A stretch of DNA of 64,000 nt from Holothuria scabra. Taxonomy: Eukaryota > Echinodermata > Holothuroidea > Aspidochirotida > Holothuriidae. How positions within the stretch are numbered: position 1 is the stretch's first letter; the number at the start of each line of letters is the position of its first letter. The position numbers and the translations under genes were made by a program. Shown here one piece after another: positions 12,436-64,000 of this stretch. The notes under the pieces are model-generated. The model ran no database searches and was not told the DNA's origin. It saw only the letters and a program-made list of their open reading frames with translations. The stretch is taken from the NCBI GenBank assembly GCA_037179385.1, contig CM074195.1, forward strand, positions 31,948,222-32,012,221, written 5' to 3'.

Positions 12436-12458
12436 TGACGTCAATATGCGCATGTGCA
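12436..12458 (+). promoter_or_regulatory. CRE and NRF1-like sites of the CHD promoter
   Basis: A perfect palindromic CRE, TGACGTCA (12436-12443), is followed four bases later by TGCGCATGTGCA (12447-12458), one base off the NRF1 palindrome. They lie about 180-190 bases before the proposed ATG at 12630, a typical place for a housekeeping-gene promoter. No TATA box is evident. The assignment to the CHD gene depends on the tentative first exon. Confidence 0.5.
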
Positions 12459-12629
12459 ATTAAATATTCTTACGTACCTTTGTCGCAGGGGTGGCCTTTG
12501 TCTCCTCTTACCTCTTGCCGAAAAGTTGGAAAAAAGCCCCGAAATATTCCGGAAAGTCGGTTTATCTCAGAGAGTGACATGTCGAAGACACTTTAGAAAG
12601 GAGAGAAAGGGGAAAATTGCTCAAAGACC

Positions 12630-56743
<44,114 letters not shown>

Positions 56744-57062
56744 GAGAATTGCTTGAGGGATTAGAAGATTCAAGAAACAGGATTGAAGGGAACTGTAGAA
56801 TTAGGGCTATCATGTCCTATGGTCTTGAAGGTTATTGTTTGTATTTATTTGTAATTTATGTAATCAGAGGATTTTCTCATATTTCAAGGAATGGGGGCTA
56901 AGAGAAGAATAAGTAGCCTTCACTAGCTGTTCTCATTGTTCGTGAAATTTCATAAGAAGGAAAAATATATACATATTGCTCAGGCAGAGAATTATTTTGG
57001 AAAAGAAAAACATTTACATGTGGATGGCTCAGGTTTGTTGAAAGGGACAAGCCCCAGCAGTA

Positions 57063-57068
57063 AATAAA
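57063..57068 (+). terminator. Candidate CHD polyadenylation signal
   Basis: This is the first AATAAA after the CHD stop codon, 320 bases downstream, followed by a GT-rich stretch. Further AATAAA words lie at 58320 and 58758, each with T/GT-rich sequence after it, so alternative 3' ends up to about 2 kb long are possible. Confidence 0.45.
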
Positions 57069-58319
57069 AGTTTTCTGGGGTTAGTGTCAAGTGATAACAG
57101 GATGTGTGTTGCTAACTTCTGTGACAAGTATGTTAAATATATCACTACAGGCCATAGCAGTGTGGCTGTTGTAAGGTTTCACTTTGTCACTATTACTGGC
57201 AAAAACATTGCAAACAATTGCAGGCCTAGCAAGAGTGTGGTTTTGCCAGGTATTACTTTCAAACCTTCCTGAAAGGGGAGTACCGGATATATCCGTCTAT
57301 CAATAAGATAGGTCTGTTGGCTGTTGTAGATATGGTTGCTGCCCCCTAGCCCACCCTACATTGCACTTCGTATTAGCTACTCCTGTCCACTGAGCGCCTT
57401 GTCTCATACACCCATGCACCACACTTGTAAATACAGAGAAAACACTTGATATTAATGGACCTGTTGCAAAGATTGCCCCTCCTAGATTTTAATGGACCTT
57501 CTCTCCTACTCCATCCCCCTCCAAAAGGGGTTGTTTGATCCTAATTTTTTTTCCTGTATCAAAGCATACTGTGCAGTAATTTAAGCAAAATGCTGACTGA
57601 CACATACTTGTTTGTTAAATTGTGTGGAAGGCATGATGTTGGTTTATGAATACCGATGTAAATGACTGTTGTTTCCTCTGAGGAATGGATGCACTTGATC
57701 AACTCATACAGTGTCCTAGACATGTTGTCTGCTTGATTAGAACAGGAGTGACAACCCTTACGTTGTACCATAGACATACTTGCCAGCATTGTCATCTCAG
57801 AAAAGGGAAGCATTCTTGGTCTCACTTCATAGGGATACACTTGTCTTTTCACATCTCTGAATAGTTATGATATGTGCAGAAATCACCTACTGTATGTATT
57901 AACATAGAGTGGCATACCTAAAAAGTCAGGGATCAGAGTGTTTTGTGTGTTCTTAAGTTTGGTTTCAATGGAATGGTTTACTTGTAAGTCAAGGTCAAGG
58001 CTCCCGCCTGATGTTGCCCAGCCACCCAGAGCCATGTTCAGAAGTTAAATAAGTCAAACAACATTTTGTAATTTTATCTGAATACATTGAGTTGTTAGTA
58101 ATACCTTTACACTCAGTGCAAAAGTTTCTTGTGGTCATTGGAGTATGCAAAGATATTTAACCTGTTGGAATGAACTTCTAGCTGCAACCCTCGGTCTAGA
58201 TATTTCAAGAAGTTAATTGGGATAAGGAATGCAAAGTCTAATCATGAGTCATTACACTAGTGTAATTGCAAGATTTATAATTGATTTATGTATAACAATT
58301 TACATTGAGTAATATTTTT

Positions 58320-58325
58320 AATAAA
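58320..58325 (+). terminator. Alternative CHD polyadenylation signal
   Basis: AATAAA followed within 30-50 bases by a TGTGATG...CTGTGAGG stretch of the kind recognised downstream of cleavage sites. Which of the candidate signals is used cannot be decided here. Confidence 0.35.
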
Positions 58326-58757
58326 ATCAATTCATTGATGAAGTTGGGATTGAAGTGTGATGTATTATCTGTGAGGTTTACTAACTGGAATATATCATAG
58401 GAATGAAATGATGTCTACTGGAATCACTAGCAGAAAACTCAAAGCTGTAGTTCTTAAGTGCTTGCTAATGAAAACTTAGAAATTTTATTCACATTCTGCA
58501 AAATTTAACTTCATGGAAAATACATGGATTTTTTATTGGTACCATCACAAAGATTAGAGTGGTGGGAGATGAGTGCATGACTTGGGAATGTGTAAACCTC
58601 ATATTATTTTTCAACTCTCAAGTAAGTCTAGGAGATAAATGCGGAGCTTTCACATGTTTTTTTGTGGAAATATTCATTAAACTGCAATTCCCCAAAGTTA
58701 CATGTTGTGTGCTCCAGTCTTAGTGAACAACTTTGGATGTATATTTTTTATGGTGGA

Positions 58758-58763
58758 ATAAAA
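58758..58763 (+). terminator. Alternative distal polyadenylation signal
   Basis: AATAAA followed by a T-rich stretch (TTTCTTTCAGTTTGTTTTC). It would give a 3'UTR of about 2 kb if used by the CHD transcript. Confidence 0.3.
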
Positions 58764-61394
58764 CCATTGAAGTTTGGAATTTCTTTCAGTTTGTTTTCTA
58801 TATTTAAAGGAATAAATAATTGGTTCTAACCTGAAATCTGATCTTTTGTAATCATTTATTTTTGAGAAGATACCTAAATAGACTTCCCATATACATGGAA
58901 AGCGCGTAGTACTGGACAGTAGATTGTCGCCACTGTACTTTTGAGGATACGCGTAGCAAGATGGCTGTCACTGTGGTTGTCTGTGCGAAAGTTTGGACAT
59001 ACTCAAGTCGTTCAAATCAACAGATTTTGCAAGAAAGTTGAAATATTTTCTAAATAATGCAAGATAGGGTCAAAATCACCACAGGTATTGCAGGAATATG
59101 ATATTGTTTCCCATTCAAGTTTAAATTTTTGTAGAAAATATTACAGTCATCTGTCAAATCATACAAATTATAGCTCCATGCTGGCCATCTTGATGCCCCT
59201 TTTTTGCTCCAGTCAGTGTCAACAATCTATACATAGGATGAACCCTTTTCATGCTCTTTCCATGCATATAGGTAGTCTGTGAAATAGCTGCAGAATCTTA
59301 TAGTCTTAACTCCTTTGACACAGCTGTCATTATAGCAATTATGCATGTGATGTCACAATATAAAACAAATGATCTTTTTTTTTTTTGAGAAATAATAAAC
59401 CCACATCCATAATTACAAACAGCTGATTGGTTAACTAATGGACATGATCCTTGGTGTCCTACATACACGAGACTAATTCTACTGCATGCACCCCACCAAT
59501 CAATATGTCCTTCCCAAAGATCAGTCAGGTGGTCAAGTTACTCAGTTATTCCTGTAAATGACATCTGCATTTCATCAGTGTGTAGGCTTTGGTCTGAACA
59601 TTCCGAGTTAAGGTGAGGTGCTCTGTAATATTGCTTCAATAAAGCTCTGTAGTTATGGTAACTTTTCCCTCCCCTCACAAAAGAAGTAAGTACCATTGTA
59701 GTTCAACACCCACCACAATGAACAATGTGAATGTGATACTCAAGGGAATCTAAGACCTAAGGGAATCATTCTGAGGGAAAGACAAATGAACAAGGCTCTC
59801 AAACCCCTGAGAACAGTCCTGCAATAAGAAAAGTATATTCCAAGCAAGACTTCAATGGGATTTTCTCCTGGACAAACTGCAGATTGAAAGAAAACTACAC
59901 AGATAGTATGTGAGTATAACAGAAAGTATCAACCTGTACAGGGTATGCTATATGAATGCATTGGCCTAAATCTGATCATTGAGGGACTGAATGGGATGGG
60001 ATGCTTTGCCTTGCAAATGACATTAACCTTACATCAATCATTTCTTCAGTTTTTGCACACTGAAATTTAACGAGGGCCCAGTACCTACAAATATGTAAGA
60101 GGTGCAGGAAATTTCCCAGTGTCAGAAAATTAAAAGTTATGAGCAAATTTCCCAGGAAATAAAACTGCTAGAAAAAATGTTTCTGCCATCACTGAAATGG
60201 CCAAAGGTGGGGAGAATGTTAAATGCTTTTTGGAACCATCTTAACTAATATCTGGTAGATGTCATTTTCATTGCATAAAAATATTTGAAAACAGAAAAGT
60301 TAGCACCATTTAACACCTAGGCCTCTGTTCAAAGTTCATTACAATGGGAACCCTCAAAGAATTTTCTCCCTTACTGATTATCCTGAATAGTGTTTCAGGA
60401 AATGGACCTCCACATCACTTACATCTCTGCACCTTGAACTAGGTGGCGTTGATCTTGCAACCCACCAAGGCTGCCATACACCTAACAGTCGGTCCATGGT
60501 CACTATATCTACGCAAAACAGACTAATATCAGGTGCCTAATTTTATTCTTGTTATGGATGGTGCATACACTGATTACACTGAAAGAAATGAGTAAAAAAA
60601 AACAAAATTTGAAGACTGTTTTAAAAATATTTTCATTATCTAATCAAAATCTTTTAATACATATGATATTTGCCAAAGAACAACTGACTGAGTGTTCTGT
60701 AAATAGATGAGTGACATATGATTAATGGTCTCCAACAGTTCTCACTTACTTTTAAAAGGAGTTTTTTTTTAACAAAAACTGGTGCATTCTTTTGTAAGAT
60801 GTGTATTTGTTGAAAGATATCCATGTACCAAACTTGAGTTTAAACGGAGTTTACATTTATTAATGAAATCAGCTTTTAGATAGATTAAACAACATCCCCA
60901 ACTGGCATGCCATTTGTATCCATTGATAAGGAGTCCCCTAAGCACACAACTTTTTAGCCTAGCAGTCTGAAATGTTGCATAAACATTCCCACCATAGCAG
61001 CAAATTTTGAGGTGAAGAGAATAGCTGTTTTTGGTACTACAAATGAGAATGGATGGAACAACTTCACTCTGTGGACTTTTCCAGGACTTGGACAAAAAAT
61101 TTGCTCAAATTTTTAGACTTTTCCACAGCTTGAAATGATTTTCCAAAATTTCATGACTCTTCCACATTTTCCATCATGGCAGGCTGAAGAGAAGATGGGT
61201 CAACATCCTCTCCTAGCACAAGAGCCTACAGTGGTAGGTGATGAGCTGTTCCACTTCCTAATCTTTACAATCAAAAATATGGCATATCCATCATTGTAGG
61301 AGTTTTCAGTTACATCAACTAAATCACTGCTACCTTAGAATGTGAGGATTTCAGTTCACAATAATATTAAATCAGCAATAACATCTACCTTCAA

Positions 61395-61690
61395 GAAACT
61401 GAGTGTTTGGTCTAACAGTAAGAGCGCCCCCACCTCTCATGCTGAAGGCCCAGGTTCACTTCCCACATCGAGTCATACCAAAGACTCTAAATATGGAACC
61501 TACTGCCATTGTGCCTGATGCTCCTCATATGCAATGGAGTAGGGAAAATGAGCCAGAGAGTCACAACTGGAAAAAAGGCCTTGGCCAGCTCTTCTTGAAC
61601 CAATAGGTTGGAAACTGAGCTGTAAATTCTAACCGACTATCTACTTCCAAGAATGCAAAATCTGTCTTGAATAAGAGCTGAAGTTACCAA
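61395..61690 (+). repeat. tRNA-derived SINE, fullest copy
   Basis: The head has an A-box-like TGGTCTAACAGTAAG (61410) and a B-box-like GGTTCACTTCC (61453), spaced as in a tRNA gene promoter. The body continues with ATGGAACCTACTGCCATTGT and GAGTCACAACTGGAAAAAAG. It is not a tRNA gene: there is no cloverleaf 3' half. Three body copies are in the CHD introns. Confidence 0.75.
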
Positions 61691-62249
61691 ACTTATTTTC
61701 TGTTTAAAGGAATTTATTTATCATCACTCCAGAAGGTCCAAATCCTCCCACCTTACCCTACTACTGCATGGTCAAATCCAGAGGGGGGAGGGGGAAATTC
61801 CCTCCCTTTAGAACCCTCCAGGCTGCAGTCACTACCCTCCTTTTACGAAAATGAATATGGCAACCTATTTTGATGTCAATCAAAGACCTCTTATTTCTGT
61901 AGACTACAGGCAAAATGAAGTTTGGGGTGATCAATGACTGCATTTTAGACATTGCTGATGTAATACATTTTCCAGATGAAGAACCTAAGGCCACATTTAA
62001 AAAGGATCCCCCTTTTTAGGGACACCAAAGACAGGGAGGCTGGGGATAAAGCCCCCACTCACTTTTCCCCCATAGGCATTTTGAGCTGAGTAAATTGCTG
62101 TTATATTGTTGAACATACTGGGAAGCATCAGTGATTAGCCCCCGCCCCTCCCCCACTTCAAAATTTGCTCTGTAACCCCTACTTCCCAACTTCATCTGCC
62201 CTATAAACACCCTGCTATGACTTAATGATGTGACGGTAGTTCATCAACT

Positions 62250-62485
62250 ATTTACTTCACATCTAAATGATTATAAGTTCGTCTCAATTTTTCTTTCTTG
62301 TGTTTGTTATTGTGTTTTTTCCAAGGTTTGCCCTGGACCTGCCTCGGCCCCTGATCTGTGTAGACTACAAAGCCATCGACTCTGTTCAGCCCCCGAGGGC
62401 CCATTCTGCCTTTCAAATGAGATGTTGGATTCTTCTCCTGGAAGAATGCTGCATCCAGTGAATCACTGGTCATGTGGGTTTCCTG
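62250..62485 (-). CDS. Unidentified candidate terminal exon
   Basis: On the - strand, a good acceptor (ATTTATTTGCAG) ends at 62486 and opens a frame of 78 codons to a TAA at 62250-62252. It reads ETHMTSDSLDAAFFQEKNPT, then RMGPRGLNRVDGFVVYTDQG, then a strongly basic tail WKKHNNKHKKEKLRRTYN. The block 62325-62485 is richer in G+C than its surroundings, as an exon would be. No family was recognised. Earlier exons would lie to the right, beyond what I can identify, and an AATAAA on that strand lies near 61713. The + strand also has open frames here, one of them following an AG, so this could be a + strand exon or no gene at all. Confidence 0.35.
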
Positions 62486-62499
62486 CAAATAAATAATAG

Positions 62500-64000
62500 A
62501 TAATGAACTTAATTGCTTAATTTCATGTTTTAAGTTATAACTGTTTGTTCCTCCTAAGGTTTCAGTATGTTTTGTTCATTTGTTTTATCACTTCATATGT
62601 ACATAAAATAATTTCAAACACATCAAGAATAGTACTAAGAAATAACCATACATGAGGTATAACTACATAAGAAACCCTGCTAACATTAAAACATATATGC
62701 ACTCCACAGAACTACAGTACAAATAACTTACAAGCATAATACTAAAGCAAAGACAGAAATGAACCAACTCTCGGAACAAACCTAAACCACTAAAAGATGT
62801 AACAAGGGACCACCTGCACCCCATGTACCCTGTACGTAGATATCGTATTCATTACAAATATTACATCAGCAAATGCCGTATAATAGATGTTTTGCATGTG
62901 CTGTCAGAGAACAGAAAAGCATGCCGTCATTGAGGTAAGTGTGTAGTGCTACGACTTACAGCTACAAAAATATAGAAAGCTGATTTGTGTAGATGTAGAA
63001 TACATGCTACTGTCGGCTTCACATGAAAACAAGTCAACCTCTTAGGAACAGTGTCATTCATAGTTGGACCTCAAAAATGGTGTCATATTACGGTAACCAG
63101 AAGTATGGATTTACCCTAACATGTCCTTGGTAATTTTACTGGTTTGTGGTAATGTCTACACGGATTTTACAAATTGCCCAAAATGTACGGATTTAATATA
63201 TTTCTCACATGGTTTGACAGGATTTTCTTGATTTTGCTTTAAATATTGCAACATTTTGCATCTAAATACCTGTAGGGGATACCTCTCCCCTAACCCCCCC
63301 CCCCCTCCACAAAAGGCCAGGGATCTATATGCCCTCCTTTTTTACAAAAAAATATGGTCACCCTTTGTCATGTGACACCAATGCACAAGGTGTGCAATGC
63401 AACACAACTGTATTACACAAAAGGAAGGAGTACCAGATGAAAGAATTTGTCAATTGACAAATTCAAGTAGACAATCCATTACGGAACATCACCTTGTAAG
63501 AATTCCATCCTAGTGAACAAAATGGCACTTTGTTCATTAAGGATGAAAACTAGCTGTAAATTTAGAATAAAAACAGGCCAAGTTAAAGGTAACCATGCAA
63601 CTTATAACCCAATCAAGGTGAAAAACTGAATTTCCACATCACAGAATAATATTCAATCACAGAAACTTTCCTGCAATGAGTCAGAGTGAGTGTCTGTCCC
63701 CTGTGACATCCCTAAATGTGGGCGAATAGCCAGACATCTTCTAAACTTATGAGAGGCACTTTCACAAGTTTCCCCCACTTGGATATCAACTCCCCTTGTG
63801 TCAGAGACTGCTTTTCTTCTGCTACACATAAATTGTGGTATCCCCTCTCATTTCCCAAACCCCTTCTCTACTGACGTCACTCACATTCAGGCTGAAAAAT
63901 ACCACTAATGCATTTTCCAGTCCCAGAAAGTTGTAGCTCCCCAATCTGTCTCACCCCAATTCAATCCCCAAATAACCTTCTATACCATATACTAAGTACA
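62500..64000. other. Intergenic or intronic DNA without recognised gene
   Basis: AT-rich sequence with a perfect 22-base palindrome at 63443-63464 (half-site GAATTTGTCAA) and a C run at 63295-63305. If the - strand exon at 62250 is real, this is its upstream intron. Confidence 0.45.

Larger units (their letters stand above)
57100..61390. other. CHD 3'UTR tail and intergenic DNA
   Basis: No gene was recognised. Three candidate poly(A) words are listed separately. A small ATG frame at 58961 (AAGATGGCT context) stops after 26 codons. Around 60080-60190 lies a TTTCCCAGG-rich stretch resembling 29290-29500. The remaining sequence is plain AT-rich DNA. Confidence 0.5.

Noticed and set aside
58961..59041. 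26-codon frame with AAGATGGCT start context after the CHD gene
   Set aside because: Too short, no donor or conserved residues; AAGATGGC is also a common YY1-like word.
61395..61470. Functional tRNA gene
   Set aside because: A- and B-box-like words are present but no acceptor-stem pairing or anticodon arm could be drawn; the copies elsewhere show a SINE.

Overview
This is a window of intron-rich animal nuclear DNA. Nothing in it is bacterial, viral or organellar: protein-coding sequence is split into short exons with GT-AG borders, AT-rich introns of about 0.3-4 kb separate them, and the rest is dense in MITE-like, SINE-like and low-complexity repeats. Protein similarity and repeat style suggest a marine invertebrate, most likely a deuterostome such as an echinoderm. 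The species call is inference.

Layout, left to right, all genes on the + strand. (1) Positions 692-1513 hold the last two coding exons of SSR3, the TRAP-gamma subunit of the ER translocon, with a 3'UTR ending near a poly(A) signal at 1907. (2) Positions 1.9-12.4 kb are repeat-rich intergenic DNA: a degenerate repeat array at 2.8-7.0 kb, a piggyBac-like MITE with TTAA ends at 4053-4308, a palindromic MITE at 5151-5264, and a tandem repeat at 7.5-8.05 kb. No gene was recognised there. (3) Positions 12.4-56.7 kb hold what appears to be a complete CHD3/4/5 (Mi-2) chromatin-remodeller gene in about 38 coding exons. It includes a tentative 22-base first coding exon at 12630 behind a CRE and an NRF1-like site. 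The spliced product is about 2290 residues: basic/acidic N-terminus, CHDN domain, two PHD fingers, two chromodomains with an unusually long linker, SNF2 ATPase with Walker A and DEAH box, helicase C domain, DUF1087/DUF1086-type regions, a very long Lys/Glu tract, the CHD C-terminal domain and a Q/P/S-rich tail ending in an acidic hydrophobic motif. Exon phases close through the whole model. (4) Positions 56.7-64 kb are 3'UTR and intergenic DNA with a tRNA-derived SINE at 61.4 kb and one unidentified candidate terminal exon on the - strand at 62250-62485.

SSR3 serves protein entry into the ER. The CHD protein would be the remodelling ATPase of a NuRD-type complex. I see no functional link between the two neighbours.

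The most interesting non-coding signals are: a tandem array in the last CHD intron in which a nuclear-receptor DR1-type motif recurs about every 145 bp; a tyrosine-recombinase C-terminal fragment in intron 1 flanked by inverted repeats; a hAT-like MITE with an 8-bp target duplication; and an ambiguous final splice junction that decides the C-terminus. I found no sign of a wholly new gene system.
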